DNA of 64,000 nucleotides from Aculops lycopersici (lineage: Eukaryota > Arthropoda > Arachnida > Trombidiformes > Eriophyidae): the NCBI GenBank assembly GCA_015350385.1, contig WNKI01000001.1, forward strand, positions 7,403,433-7,467,432, in the 5' to 3' direction. This document shows, piece after piece, positions 39,251 to 54,040 of this stretch; positions within the stretch are counted from its first letter, which is position 1, and each line of letters opens with the position of its first letter. The position numbers and the translations under genes are program-made. The notes below the pieces were generated by a model. It was not told where the DNA came from and did no database searches. It saw only the letters and a list, made by a program, of their open reading frames with translations.

Positions 39251-42200
39251 AGATTAGAGCTGCAACCAAACCGATCAGCCGGGTCGCTTTTTCTCGCTCT
39301 GTGGGTGAGGCAAATCGATGAATCGTATCAATTGAGAGCGACATTAGCGATAATTTGCATTCCATCTCCAAGCTGCGACCCTCGAGCTTCTCCAGAGTGA
39401 GAGTTGCGCTAATTCAATTGCTAGCCTAACAACTAACGCCATTCCTCCAACTTGCCCTTTGAAGACTGGAGGGTGGTGATTCTGAGGACTGCCACGAGCG
39501 CTAGCAAACGATTATACCAGCGAGACTGTTGCACAACTGGAAACAAACCCAAGAGGATCAGCAGTGTGACGCAACAGACACGATCGACACAAGCAACTGC
39601 TGCTCACTTTTTTGCCGCTTTTCTGCTCTAAATTCTCAAGAGTTCGAGGGTCTCTTCCATCTCACCAACAAACCAACCAAAAATCGCCAGCAACCTAGAG
39701 GCGAGTGGATTTACGCTTGTCGCTTGCTTGCTCACTTAATCGAGCAACTGAAAGACAAACTCACAGACAACCAACTACCAAACCGGAAGCAATGAAACTC
39801 CGCCGGCTTTTGTATTTTATATTCCTAGCCACGAACGCTGTGCAAAAGTAACGACAGCCGAGAGGGCGAGTTTCCGGTGAGAGCTTCACTAGAGCGCTTT
39901 GTTTTTGTTTAGTGAGGGCAAGAGTTTGATAGTTTCACTCGACGTTTGGTGACGTAGGAGCAAACTCACAAGAGCCCCTCGCTGGGTCAACACGAAAGCA
40001 ACTTCATTTTGAGCCTCCCAATGAGTTTAGTTCCGTTGTGTTGAATTCAGTTCTATCGAGTTGATAGATACAATCGATGGATCATCTGAATGGTTCAAGG
40101 CAACAGCATCAACTATTGACTAGCATCGCCTCTCGCAGCGAGAGCAAAGTTGCTCTTGGTTACGTCGACGTCGACCACCACAGCCACTAGAATCTCGAGC
40201 GAAAGTTTATGCAGTGAGCTGAAGCAGTGAAACTCTAGCCCTCGATTCTATTGGTTCTGTTGGCTCCAAATTTGGAGTGTGATATAATTTGATGGATAGA
40301 TTGTGAGTGTGAATGTATTCACGAAATACCCACGCCAGATTCGACCTCGAAACTTTGCCTCCACCGGCCGCTGAAGCTGGTGGTCGACATAGCTCTTGAT
40401 GCTGTTACTCAAACATAGTCGATCGTTTAAATGTGTGGCCTTCAATGGGAATATAACCTCGAGAGTGGAAGTGAAATTAAAGCAAGAGTTCCCATTGATG
40501 GAATCCTCTGTTTGCCCGACACTTCGCCGCCCGTTCGGTTGGTCTCATTCACTGTGTATACCGCACGCAAACGGAAACACTTGCCGGAAGAGCCCACAAG
40601 TGTCACATTCGCGCACTTCCGCCACCAACTGATGACTCATCATTCATCATCAACAAATCCTCATCGTCGTCATCGAAGTCGAGGGGTCCAATTAAATTTT
40701 TCAGGTTCACGTGGTTCCGCTAGCGAGAGGCAAACTTTAAAGTTTGAGCAAAACAACTTTGGCTAACGTAGCCTAAGTTTAGCATGACGTTACGCCAATT
40801 GGCAGTCAGTCGGTGGCTCAAGTTCGTTGAGGTAAAAACTTGGCTCGCTCATCTAGGTAGTGACTTTAATAGACTCGTCGCTCAAGAGTCACCATCGGCA
40901 ACAACTACAACGACCACAATAAAATAAACTCTCCATTGCTCCTGCGCTTGTTTTACATTCACAATGCAAAGAGGAGGAGGAGGAGGAGGCTAGTGGTTTT
41001 TGTTACGTTTGCGGTTGTTGTCGCTGTTGTTTTAACTTATGTTGTTTCGGTTGCGGTCCAATACTAACTTGTTGTTTAACATACAGGCCAACTAATCAAT
41101 CACACTAGCGCAGAGTGGAGCCGATAGAACAGTTACAAGTCAATGGGGAATTTCTAACGATATCCTCTCTCTCTTTCTAACTCAGTTAAAGAGTATCGTT
41201 GTTGAAGTGCGCAAAGCAAATTGGCGACGGCGGCCACATCATCGCGCCTGTAGTTTCTCTGGATGACTTTAACGCGGCACTACATCACACCATTTAACGA
41301 GAATCTCCCTCGTAACGCCATCATTGACTCTTTTCCTCATCATCATTCTGATGGTTTCTGTGGAAGAGAGACTAGAAACTGGAAAGTGGAATAGGAATTC
41401 TCTCCAACTTCGAGCCAAGCGAACGAGGCAGCCAAAATTTGATATATGGCTAATTGAGTGTGCTAAAGCCAGTTAGCCAAAATCTCTGCTGCATCCTTGC
41501 AGCGCATCGTCTCGTGCGGCTAAAGGCGGACAAATTATTTTTGCCGCTTGCAAGCCGGATAGAATAAATATATATTCTCATATGTATATAAATTTATATA
41601 CACACTGTTTCAGTTTATCACGAAGCGGCAGTGATGCTCTTTTCAAGTGGCTAAATAGGCAATTAGCATGCAGAAGCGAAGAGGCAGCAATCGTCTGTCG
41701 TTGCATGAGCGAGCGAGCAAATCCAATTCCCATAGTGAACCGTGGCATTCAAAACTTTGCAGCGGCCTCGACGAGAGGCGATAAAAGCTGTCGCACTTAC
41801 AAAGTTGCGCTCAGGTGAGCAAATTTTTCCCATTGAGTCATGGGGCTTTTGTGGGCGTTGCTGGGCTTTCTGCCAAGCTTGCTGCCAGAATGTGGGAAGA
41901 GAAACTTTGCATCTCTCATCTGGACTTCCTCGGGCCACACTAACACTATTCATGTTCGACATTATTCATTGAATTGGATGGTAATAAAGACAGTGAGAAA
42001 GAACAGACAGCGATTGCTATTTTCAATAATGATCACAGCGATAATATTTATGGTCAGCTCGTGATGCGATGTGATTTATATTGCAGTTGCTAATTTCGTG
42101 ATCTAATACTAAAAGCCGATACGAAAAACTTTCTTGAAAAGCGGCTAGCGCAGATTATTAGCCATGAATGCCGATGATAACTCAATTAGCTCTTTGATTA

Positions 42201-42639
42201 ACTTAGTTTTTACTAGATTGTGGGAGTTGGTAAATTAAGCTGCGAGCGCAACTGTTGCATGCATATTTCACCCGCAGCACCACGAACAAGTGTCTCCTCC
42301 GTTCGCAATAGATTTCATGGGACCAGCAGCATCAATGGCCAATTAGAACTTTCTCTCAAAGTTCTCGTTTATCTTCTGGCGGCGAAAGGTGAGTTTTCGT
42401 CGGCCAATTAAGCCGCGACGAGAGCACCTCTTGTTGGAGGCGCTCACCTTCCCATTTCGCGTCGGCAAGAATAGCTGCCGACGCTGCTTAAAAACTCGGC
42501 CAAAAGAACACTGTTATTTATGGGCAGGTTACGTAAGTTTATGTTGAGTGGGCAACTCAAGCAAAAGTAAGGGCAAAATCAAAAGGCGAAGGCAGTTATT
42601 TGAGGAGAAAGATCATTCATTGTATCTTGTGCTTCAGAA

Positions 42640-42659
42640 AGAGAGAGAGAGAGAGAGAG
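42640..42659 (+). repeat. (GA)n microsatellite
   Basis: About ten GA units. Confidence 0.9.
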
Positions 42660-44550
42660 CCAACTTCGCTTCCAACTTTTCACATTAACTTGTTTTATTT
42701 ATTGTCCAAATGAATTCATTGAGTCGTCGCTGCTCTTTTCCGACTCTCTATCTATCTCCAGCTCAGTCTCATTTGAAACAAAATTTCGAAATTCCCGTCC
42801 ACAAGAAATGACAAGAGCGCTATTAGAGGAGCGACAAAGAACGAAGGCGCGATAATACCAAGGACCATCAAATGGGCTCGTTGAACTAATTGACTCATCG
42901 TCTCGGCGGGTATATTTGCTCTTGATGTTGTGAGAGAATCGACTGCCGACGATCAAAAGGGCGCGTCGATTTTGCATAAAACTTTGAAATTTAAACCTGG
43001 AATCACATTTTTTCGCTCTTACTTTTCGAACAAAATGAAAGAGAACAACAAAATTTGGATTCAACTAGCCAGAGCAATGGTTCTCCATTTTCCGCTTGCC
43101 ACTTGAGTGGATTGGAATCGACTGAGCGAGCGAGCGGGCGAAAGAGCAATTGGAATGAGCATTCAAATTGGCGACTTCTCGTTTTTCCAGCCGCCCTCCT
43201 CTTCTAAAAAGGCACCCAAAAAACGAGCACTAGTGACGCAACACCACCACTGCTCCAATCTCATCTCCTTCACAGTGTGGCTTTGGCAAACTTTTTGGCC
43301 CTCGGCGTAAACTCATCGCAATGATGACTAGACGATTCGATGGAAGTTACGTCAGCAGCAAAGTGAAGTCAAGTCAAGTAAAGTGAGCAGCAGCGGTGGC
43401 GGCGGCGGCGGGTGTATCCAGTTGTCATCGCGGTGGCCAGTTGCATCTCATGTTGTAGTCAGTCGGTACAAGTGCCTCGCTTGAGAAGCCACCAAGTTGC
43501 AGGCCACGACTCAATGGTAAGCAGATTGATGGGCTCGTTGATAGCCACAATCGTCGTCGTTGTCTCTCTTTCATGTTTCACGTTTTCGTGGTCAGAATCT
43601 CCGACGCGATGCTGGCTTTAAAAAAGCTCGACATGCAACTTTCAATTCCCAAGAACAGAGCGGCCATTTGATGTCGAGTCGTTGGAAGCTCTAGCCAGCG
43701 CTGCTTGGGAGTTGGAAGTCGCGGCGCAATTGGGAACCAAATTTCCTCCACGTATCTTGCCGACGTACGGAAATTGCAGCAGCAATAGCAGAAGCAGCAA
43801 CAATGAGATAACTTGGACACCGAGTCGCGAGACGCACTTAAACAGAGAAAACTCTCCTAGTCTTGCATAGTTCGAACGAGCCTCAGTTTTTTGAGAGGCT
43901 AACAATGTATATTTTATGCACTCTCTCCCACTCGACACGCCACCAAACCATTGAGGTGCCGCCGCGGGCAACGCGAGCGAGATGGCACCAGCCAATAGAC
44001 CCGCGACGACAAACTTCAAATAGTAACGCTCTGGTCTGAAATTTAAGTCTAAAAAGCGGCCACTTTGTAAAAGACTTGATGAGCGACGGTCTTGACGCGA
44101 AAGAATCCAAGACGACTCTGATCTAACGCGCAAATGCAACTACATGTGGCACCATGATAGCGGAGGCTCATCAGCTCCAACATTTGCCACCGACTTATCG
44201 TCACAAATAGATAGTCGGATATTGCAACTAGCTGTTAGATTCAAGTGGCCAGTGGTAATGAGCATGGTGGCCAAGCAGATAGCAACCTCGAGCTTCTGTT
44301 TGAGCCTCTCACCTATCGAATTAGAGTCGATTGAGTGACTCTCGTAAGCTCATCACTGCAACCGGAGCTCATAAAACTACCACCTCAGGTAGTTTAAGAT
44401 GCAAACCGTCGAGCTCGCTGACCAATTGCTCCGTCGGTTGGGCTCGTTGGTAGGTCATAAAAATTCCGCCACAATAACACGCAGCTGATGCGAAAAAGAG
44501 AAATTGAGACGAGAGAAATGGAGGCTCCTGTTTGAGATTCCGTCCAAGAG

Positions 44551-44570
44551 ATTCGATTCGATTCGATTCT
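44551..44570 (+). repeat. (ATTCG)4 pentamer repeat
   Basis: Four ATTCG-type units with a variant tail. Related GAATC strings recur near 47.41 kb. Confidence 0.8.
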
Positions 44571-45034
44571 ATTCCATTTCGAACTCCCATCTCCAACAAA
44601 CAGCAACTTCATGCTCGCCAATCTAAACTCCGATCTAACAAGCTTGACTCTCTAGTTGGTGTTGTTAATTTTGCTTGTCGCCTACCAGTAGCCACTTAAA
44701 TTTAGCTAGCTAGTTGCAATAGAGATTTGCGATAGAAGCGGCAAATTTATCACCTGAGAAGATCTAAATTAGTGTGTGTCTTGTTTCGCTCTCGCTCTCT
44801 GTCTCTTTAACTGGAAGTAACTTCAAAACTCAACAAGTGGAAGCAGTCTCATCATTTCCAGGCTAAACTAAACTGGTCAACTATTTTACGATACTACGGT
44901 TGCTGGAAAACACTGAAAGCTCAGCGCTTCGGGGTTCAGTTTTCATGTCGACAATAATAGTGATGATCATAATAATAATAATAATCTAAAAACCACCTGT
45001 AGCTTCCTTCAAGAGGAGCGTGTGTGTTTTCTTC

Positions 45035-45056
45035 GTCTTCTTCTTCTTCTTCTTCA
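45035..45056 (+). repeat. (TTC)n microsatellite
   Basis: About seven TTC units. Confidence 0.85.
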
Positions 45057-46213
45057 ATGGAAACAAGCGTATGGCAAGGAAAAAAGAGACCACTAGCTGA
45101 AACTCCTGGAGACACGAATGAAGTTTATTGGACACTTTTCAAGTTTCACCATTGATTTCGGCAAAATTCAAGTCTACGGGCTAAAGCTTATTCAAGTAAA
45201 TGAGCTTTTCCACCTGTTGTCTAGCTTAGTGTTCGCGCTTCAGGTAATTTGCCTGCCGGTTAGACTACTAGTGGCAATATTGTCTCTCCCTCTCTTTCGC
45301 CGGAGCTCACACATGACGTAGAAGCAGGCAGACGGTAGAGCATCTGCCAGGTGGTTGGCTTCTCGCGGCCGCTACAAATGGACAGTCGGACAGATGGACA
45401 TACATAAATGCAAACATGTACAGGAAAGAAAATTACATGACCACCAGCAACTTGGCAGTAATGATAATGGTAGCTGCAACAACAACAACTACCATACAAA
45501 TAGCCAACCAACAGAAGAAGAAGAAGGACAGAGAAAGAGGAACAGAGTTACAGCTAACAGGCAACAGGCAACAGGTAACAAGCCCCTCCAATTAGCCGGT
45601 CATGGTGTCGGCTATATTTGTGTGTTTGTTATGATAAATAGTTGCGGCGGTGGCGAGGGCAGAGGACGAACAGATACACTTGTTGCGTCATGAATATGGT
45701 GGCCGCTTCGGGGTCGCCGTCGTCGTCGTGAATGGAATCCGTCGACCAAATGGCTAACAAGTTCGTGTCGGCCTTTTGGTCTACACGAGAGCAACTTGGT
45801 TTGAACAACTTCATTTCAATATTTGCGCCGCCAGCAATTAGTTCTTCTAGCTGTTGCCGTCTCTCTCCTCTTTGCCCACTGTTGTTTGCTGCAAGAGAAT
45901 CTATTAGACAAATTGTTGTTTCTGTTGTTTCTAAGTGTCGGTTTCCAACTACCGGTGTGTTTTCAACATCGAGGCTCTCTCTCTGACCCTTTCTTATGCA
46001 CATGAACCGGCCCGGCACGCCCTCTGGTCCGCATGCTAGGCGTCTACTGCTCGACGCTCGCTCCAACAAACAGCGTTCGTTTGCCAGTTCTGCTAGAACC
46101 ATTGGCATCAAGTGGCTCGATGCACCTGAACGTGGCAACTCTAATTACAATCTCGAGCAATTGACACACATCTCCTGGTTGCAAACTCCAATCCAACTTC
46201 AACTTGATGAACT

Positions 46214-46235
46214 GATGCGATGCGATGCGATGCGA
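46214..46235 (+). repeat. (ATGCG)4 pentamer repeat
   Basis: Four tandem ATGCG units. They generate in-frame ATG codons by chance. Confidence 0.85.
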
Positions 46236-48615
46236 AGTACTAGTTTAACAGACACAATGAACCGAAAGCTACCTCAACGAACTGGAGCTCGAGATGTGCA
46301 ACAAAGATTTAGAACTAGAATGTAGCATTAATTTGACTTGTATTTACATTCCTATTCTCATATTTAAATGGCAAATGATTGATTAGCGGTAAGCTAGCCG
46401 CGGTTTCCTCTGGGCGACTGGCAAGTGTCTAGACGTTTAGTTGGTCGATTTGTTAGCCAGTGCATTTAGTTCAGTCAAAAGAACTAAACAAAATGCAAGC
46501 AGTTTCCGTTCGCATTAAGCTGAAGCGAGATCAGCTGAGATTGTTGAAATTGTTGTTGTCGTGGTGGCTGAGCTTGTGGTTGAGGTTGTGCAACAAGTTG
46601 CAAGTTGGCTTTTTCTTGGTGTCAGTTATTCAGTCATCTCAATTAATACTCTCAACTTTGACCAAACTATTGCTTTTGATCCAAATTTTGTTTGCATGAA
46701 TGACTAACTCCACGACGAACAGAACTACCCTTTTGAGCTCACATCACACTCGAGTTTAATGTCGCCAAAATGTAAGTCGTCGTCGTCGTCGGGAGGAAAA
46801 AATTTAAATCTCCCGTCGCAAAGGAGCTAAGCCACAAGTGGCGACCGACAGCTCAAACCAATGGAAACTCCTTGGTTCTTTTGTATCGTGGGTAATGAAA
46901 CTCAAATGCGGCCTTTCCATTCAGTTGATCTACCATGATTCCAAAGGTAGTAAAGTGGTTGCAAAAAGCACAGGTTATGAATGCTCCAGATTTGGATTGT
47001 GAGAGAATCGGGGGATTTGCATAGGCAGACTCGGGGTTGCCTGCAGTGGCGAGTTGCGCGATTGCAACATTCACACGGCCACTTGTTGCTTTGCGCGCGC
47101 TCTTTGCGGATTTATTGCCTTTTCCCGTTGCCTCCGCTTGCAAGTCTACATCGCTTCGCATCGCCCCTCCGACTCAGGCCCACTCTCAAAGCTCGAACCA
47201 ACTCTCAAGCCGCCGGTCAAGTTTTTATTATTGGATCAGGCATGGCAGCTCGGACGGCACAAAGGCCCACAAAACTAAGACGCTCGCCTTTATTCGCTGC
47301 TATGCCATTTTTCTGACCAATCAATACAAGCAACAAGTGGTGGTTATCATGGTGGCAATGGTCGCAACAACAAGAGGCAAAAGTCAGGAAGCTTGCAAGT
47401 GGAGAGACGGAACGAATTGAATCGAATCGGACCTGAATAGAATGGAACGAGATGATGATGATCCAGCTCGATAAGCGATTAGCGACGGATTCAGTTGATC
47501 TCTAGGCTGGCTTTAATCCAACGGGCTAACAAGTGGTCGATAAAGAAGACCACTGAAAGGGGAGGAGGTCGTCATCGATCATCATATTGTTGCCCAAATG
47601 ACCGCACAATCAGTCTTCTTTTCTCGATACTCTTGCTTGCCATCATCTGACTATTGGTTTGAGATTGAGTATTAGAAGACGACAAAAGAGCGATATCTCA
47701 ATAATATAATCGCGGAGATTTGGAATATTTGAGACTTCGTTATTTGAATTACAATGCTGAATCGAATCTAGCTCCTTTCTTCGCACTTCGAAACACTTAA
47801 TCTCCGTGGAAGTGGACTAATGCAACTTCTCTCAGGTAACTTATGCATCATCACACAATCGCTAATACTCGAGGGCTAATTAACTAATTGCTCACCTTGA
47901 AATGTGTGACCGAACAAAGCAGCGGGCGCCGTTTGCAGCGTAACACACCTGCGAGAAATTTACGACATCGCCGTTTATCGTGCCAAGTTGACCTTGAACT
48001 CGTCAAAACTTATCGCTTAGATCACATCAACTTGAAGTCACAGTTGGAGTTTCGAATGCTCTTGACCGAGTGTTGTCGAGCTTGAGGAGCTGGCGTAGAA
48101 TTTGCATGCCCAAAACTCCGGGAGCATCCTTTGTGATGCGCCTTTTGCCTCACATATTCTCCAAAGTAGCCGCCACTCACTCACTAAATTGTATCGACAA
48201 CTGATAAGATTTGGTTGGCTCTTGATTCATCATCATCACGCTGCACTGGCTAGTGCTCATCCGTGATGCTGCCGGCTCATCAACAGGTTGCCGCATCATC
48301 TCGGCTGGCCAGTTGCGCCAAGTGGCAGGTGATGGTCAGATGTTATTGGTCGCCATGTTGTTCGGTCACTCAAGCTGTGAGCAGCGAGCAGTGCGTAATT
48401 TTGATCTGGTTAAGGTGCACTTGAGATGCGAGCCAACTGAAATTTTTAAACTTCAAGCAGGCGCTTGGTAGCGACAACTACCAAACGGTGACTTGTCTCG
48501 GTTGGCAAGCTCAAAATTGTGCCTCCGTGTTCTTGCGAGGCGTCAAGTTTTGCGCCCTGCCAAGACACCAACCTCTTGTTGAAAATCCATCACCCCATGT
48601 GCTAATGAAGCGACT

Positions 48616-48619
<4 letters not shown>

Positions 48620-48661
<42 letters not shown>
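48620..48661 (+). repeat. (CA)21 microsatellite
   Basis: An uninterrupted CA run of about 21 units, the longest perfect dinucleotide repeat in the window. Confidence 0.97.
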
Positions 48662-48663
<2 letters not shown>

Positions 48664-50532
48664 TACACTTGAACTAGCTCTGCACTCGAAGTTTCTGCAA
48701 AAGTATTGGGCGCCACTCGACTGAACGGCAACAGCAGCAACACAACAATAATGAGTACTAGAAATTGGCCAACAAAAGTCAAAAGTCAGCCGACAAGCTG
48801 ACCAATACCGACCAACTGACATGCCAACTGATGAATGTCTTCTCGCAAAATTTGCATTCAAAGCGCTCGGCATCTCCTCAAGAGAATCGGCCGGGGTCAA
48901 GTGTCTGTGTAATCTTGAGCTTAGTTCTGGTCAATCGAATGAAGTGCCAATCAGCTTGCGGCCAACAGGTGAGCTTTGGCTTCGGATTAATGGGCCGCCT
49001 GGCACCTTGATGTGGATGTCTTGGCTTGGCCAGTGCCATTGTTTTTGGCCACTTTTAGTGACTCCGTTGCCACAACCAACACCACCGCTCCTGCCGCCGA
49101 GCTCGTTGATTGGCGTCCGAGGTGAAGTTGGACTCAAAGCGGAGGCCAATTAATAGACTCTAGTTGCTTTGGTCGAACTTTGCCTCAATTGTAATGCCTG
49201 TTGTTTACCTGTCAGTCAGTCGGATAGTTTATTTTGAGACAAACAGGAAACTGACCTACAGAAAGTCAGACAGACAGACAACAAACAGAACGTCAAACTT
49301 TTCACCACTCCAAGTTTATCTGCAGTTATACTCGACTAAGACGTGGAGGCTACAAACAAATTGCCTGCGCTAATCAACCAACTCTCGTGCTCACCTGAGA
49401 GGTGGAGTGAGTGGCCCTCAGGTAGCTAGGCGAAAATCTCCCATCTCAATGCTAATGGTCACCCATTGTGAGCCAACGAGTTGGCAATGATATACTGCGG
49501 CTCGTCTAGTCGCTTAACTAGACAATCTTTTGGCCGTTAGCTGACTGGCTGCGATGCCAACAACGAGCAGACCGAACTCAACTTCAGCTCAGGTTTAAGA
49601 CGACGATGATGAGTGGGAGTAGTAGATGAGAATTGGCTTCAATAAAGATTATTGCGCATCCACTGTGTGAGCATTCAACAAGTAGTTTGTTTGGAGTCGA
49701 GAGCAAATTGCTGATGCCGCCAAACTTGTGGCTCCTATTTTTCTCATTAATAAGCCACTTGTTTTTCTCTCACTTACGAGAAGGGCGAACGATTCCTTAT
49801 TTCTGAAACCGAAAAAACTCCGCACCAACATCTAATATCACCACCGACACAAGCAAAGATCACTAACTCGACTGTCATGCTGGCAGCAGCGCCAATCGCA
49901 TCTCCTCCGCCGCCACCACAAGCGCCGCTACAGCGATTGTTGTCGCTCGCCGGAGAAACTTAAAGGCAAAAATCTCCAAGAGTTTGGAGATACGATGAGC
50001 CAACTGCCAAGATCAAGATTTGTTGCACCGATTTGTTGACGTTGGAGTTGGTTAGAATCCAAAGTTTGAAGCGGAGGAGTGAGAGGAGAGAAGTCCCTCT
50101 TTTTCTTCTTTGTGCCGCTCGCCCAGTTGCTTGCTGCTGTTCAACCCGATAGAAAGAAAAGCTTTTTGCCCCTTCCGATTAGTGTACTTACTGGCAGGCC
50201 GGCCGGTAAAACAGTTGGTGGTAGTCAGCTGCCACCACAATCACCATTTGGCAAGCTAGCGAGCGAGTCAATTTGTTTGGTGTTTGTTACGCGCGCCGCG
50301 CTGCAGGTAGAATAACACAGTGAATGAGGCTGTTAGTGTTGGTCGAGCTGCGCTGACCTACAAGCCGGCAAGCCGATACTGATGGCCAGAGTCGATTCTT
50401 TTCGATCAGCATGATCTCTGGTGGCCGTTGGTAATTGTTGCTGCTGTTGTATTTGCAGCGTTCGTTTTGTACTCCTCTCAGCTCGCAGCGAGCAACAGTG
50501 AGCCAACTGCAACTCTCCTCACGGGCCGACTC

Positions 50533-50553
50533 AATATATATATATATATATAT
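50533..50553 (+). repeat. (AT)n microsatellite
   Basis: About ten AT units within an otherwise GC-balanced stretch. Confidence 0.9.
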
Positions 50554-51811
50554 TGGCAATGGCCAACGGATATCGACAGACGGACGACCATGGAAAAACA
50601 CTCACCTGTTGCTTGCGAGACGGCCGCTCGCAACACAGAAATACGCCGCTCGCGGTGCAGCAAAAAATGACAAGCTCGTCAATTGTGTGAGGTGAATGAT
50701 GGCGCTTCACATTGCAAAGTGCAAGAGTGGATCTCATGTTGGCCCGCAAACTTCTCGAGGCACGACCACCGAGTTCAGTTTGTTAGGTTTATAGTTACAA
50801 AAACTAAATGGCAAGTCTCTCGTTTTGTGGTATCGCTTACACGCATCTCGACTCCGCGCCAGCCAACTAAAGTTCCTCCTCCTTTCTTCTCTGTCCCCCG
50901 TTCTCATCCACCTCAAGCTCCATCTTTAGCCTCAGGCCGAATAGCATTTGCCGCAAACACACACGGAAACACAATCGCCTTTTCAAGGCGCCGGCAGTTT
51001 GCTCGGCCCGACCGAACTCAGTCGAATCAACTTACTCGCCCGATCGGCGAGCACAGGTAATCGCCCGTAATTCAATCAGACTCGAGCGGCAAGACTGCCG
51101 GTGTATCAACAACAACAACAACAACAGCAACGGCAACAATATCAGCAAAAACAGTACGCCCTTATGGAGGGTGGGGGGTCCCGGCTGTCAATGGAACTGG
51201 CAACCACCTGTGCTGGTCGTGTGCTTGGCCACTCCGAGGTTCGTCGTTTGCTCGATCAGCGTGGCGAGTTTGGTCTTTTTGTGGCCGAAGCCGCGGCAAA
51301 AGCAGACGCAGCGAACCAAGTTGCAACAAGTGGTTGTTGCTGTAAACGGCGAGCGACGCGCATGACAGAATCGCACAGCCGTCAAACTTTTCCCTTGGCG
51401 ACTTCTTTTCCTCACCTGTTGAATCAAGCACCGAGCCAACCGCCGGCGAGCTTGACCGCCGCGACCATTGCTCACGGGTAAATCGGTACAGGTAAAGACA
51501 ACTCCAGGAAGGACTAACGACAACAGCTTTGCGATTATGGTCGTGGCCGTAGTCGTCGTCGTCATCGTCGTCTAGTTCGCTAGTTTGTGTTATTATATTG
51601 GCCAGTGAGAGGAACAGATCCAAGTTAACGAGAAGCTTCCATCTCATTGTAAACCTCCTCCCAATGTGCCAGAGAGAGAATCGTGTGGCTTATTCTTCAA
51701 CACTCAACTTGGACCTCACATGACGATGCTGCTCAAAAACCATTCTGATGAATGACTAAATCAAACTCCAGCAAGAATCTCTTAGCTTGGCGACAAAAGA
51801 ACATAAATTCG

Positions 51812-51854
51812 TCTCTCTCTCTCTCTCTCTCTCTTTCTCTATATATATATATAT
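51812..51854 (+). repeat. Compound (TC)n(TA)n microsatellite
   Basis: About twelve TC units, a short TTTC interruption, then about seven AT units. Confidence 0.92.
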
Positions 51855-52005
51855 TTCTCGTCGTCGTCATCTTCATCGTCGTAGTGTCCGTATCTCGAGA
51901 GGACAGACTACTTTGGCAAAACGCTCGTAACTTGAATCGCTCTCGGCTATTAGATTACGCAAGATACCCACTGACGGCCATTGAAAGAAAAAAAGAGAGA
52001 GAGGC

Positions 52006-52035
52006 AATAATAATAATAATCATAATAATAATAAT
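52006..52035 (+). repeat. (AAT)n microsatellite
   Basis: About ten AAT units with one AATC interruption. Confidence 0.9.
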
Positions 52036-52659
52036 GATTGCACAGTTCATACACAAATTTGAGGCCTATTAGTCTAATCTGTTTTGCTTGTCCAACTTTT
52101 GCTCTCGCTCATCCCCTCAACTTGGTCAACTCCGTCGGTGGTCCTGAGTTTGCCGACAGCGAAATCAAGCAACAACCTTCTCGAGCTCGAGCTCCATCTC
52201 CGTCTCCATCTAACGAATTGACTGTGGACAAGAAATTATATTAAATATAATCTAATATAATATGTATGTTTGAACTCGAGCTGCAAGATGAGGAGGAGGA
52301 AGAAGAAGTTTCATCACACTTGATTACGTTTGAGCTAAGCAAAGAGGAAAGGAGATTAAGTTGCCAAAAAATTAGTTGAGCCTCAGCGACTCTATTAAAC
52401 TGGAGACTAATTATATTCATTGGAAAATATTTGGCAAGCGGCGAGCGCAAACATTCGACCCTCTTGTTTCGAGAGGAGAAATAATGATTACACCGACCGC
52501 CTTTTTGGTCTCAATCGAGGATTCTTTCTTCCTTAATCTCCGTTGTTTGGTCAGTTTGCTGACAAGGAACTCGAGCCTCAGTGGAAGAGATAGGGAGAAT
52601 TGATTCATCCGATTTGTGTGCTCAAATTAACTCAAACCACTTGGCTCAAACAACTTTTA

Positions 52660-52679
52660 CTGCTGCTGCTGCTGCTGCT
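52660..52679 (+). repeat. (TGC)n microsatellite
   Basis: Six to seven TGC units; a CAG/CTG-class triplet repeat. Confidence 0.9.
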
Positions 52680-54040
52680 CTCGTGGCCCACCAAACTTCG
52701 CTGCTCTGATTCATGAAAACTTTTTGGCTACCTCTCGTTGCGGCTAGCAGTCTAATGTTGCGCTTGCGGCTAGCAGGCGTCAAGTTCCGCACTCTCTTCT
52801 CCTTTAAAAGTAAGTTGCAATAGAATACTAAAAGAGCATACACGACGATTATGACCAATCGCTATTTAAATTGCTTGAATCACGCTGACTGCTGCGCGCC
52901 GTAGCTCATTGTTTTTGCTTGAAAACTTGAGCTTCCCAGTGGCAGGCAAGCGTTTGCTTCAGGAGCGCAAACTCGATTACTGGAGGGGCGTAGCCAGTGG
53001 CGCAAAAATAGAAAATTTTTCCTTCTCCGATTCGGAGGCGAATGGCCTCTTTGATTGCCACTTCCGTTTTCTTTCCACTCTGCTCGAGTGGAATTGTATT
53101 AGATAATCTGAATTACCTGCGATTATGTTGCCGTGTCGAGCACGCGCGCACAGTGGAGTTGATTGATTCGTCATGCACACAAAAGCAAACGTAAAAATAT
53201 CAACTCTCTGAGGGATATCTACTCAAGTCACATGCAATCTACTTGACGGATCGTGAAACTTACCTTGAGTTCAGCTAAATATTTCCTCTACTTTCTTCTT
53301 TTGCTTCTCCTTTTGACAAATGATTTCTTCTTCTCTCAGCATTCAATTTAATTTGATTTTCAAACAGGTGGCTGTTAAACTTGCAGGTGAGTTACTGCTA
53401 ATTAGCCTCAGGGAGGTGAAGCGCGAAAATTGTCACCTGTTGATGTTCAGTTGCCCTCTGGTCGAGTCTCTAAAACCACGACCAATCTAACGAGCAGAAA
53501 GAAATGTGTGATGATACTAATGAGGCACTAAATTTTCCTCAACTGGGTGTCGCTTTTTTCGCTTTTGAAAATTTTTGAAGAAAAAAACTTATAATACACT
53601 TGAAAAGTGTGATGCTCTCGCGCGACCAACGCAACTTCCTGTCTTGTCTCTTGTCGTCGTATTACCTGTTCTTGTGCGAAAAAGTGTCACGTTCGCTCAC
53701 TTGTTTCTCGTCGATCCTCTGTCTTCGTTAGTTGAGTTCGCCTTTCTTCTTGGTTACGTTTTCTTATTTTGGCTTCAGAGTGGGAGATTTGGGGAAAAAA
53801 GAGCAGTTGACAGGAACGAATGAGACCGTCTCGGCTGCCCACCTGTTGGATGTTGTTCTGCAGTGGCACTGCTGCTCTTATGATTGTCGCCGTCGTGTGC
53901 TCGTGTGTTGATTTAAAGCACTCTCTTTCTCTCTCATGGGCCACTGAATTCCCTTGTACTCTGTCGCCTTTTCCCCTTATATTATATGTGACGTCGTGTG
54001 TTGTTATGTTACGCGGCCAGTGGATGAAACCTGCAATTTT

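Larger units (their letters stand above)
37681..39520. other. Gene desert, part 2: GC-rich segment
   Basis: A more GC- and CpG-rich block with GCCGCCGCC runs, an (ATTC)n repeat, a perfect 15-bp hairpin at 37983-38019, and a 20-bp palindrome at 39231-39250. It may be a promoter/first-exon region of an unidentified transcript: a minus-strand donor-like AAAG|GTGAGC lies near 38460. No protein is identifiable. Confidence 0.4.

Noticed and set aside
45996..46325. 109-codon plus-strand frame
   Set aside because: Includes the ATGCG repeat and has no domain or splice context.
48511..48900. 129-codon minus-strand frame
   Set aside because: Built around the (CA)21 microsatellite, giving a Cys-Val dipeptide string.
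51101..51481. Gln-rich plus-strand frame
   Set aside because: GTG start, CAA repeat at the beginning and no recognisable domain after it; only weakly possible as an exon.
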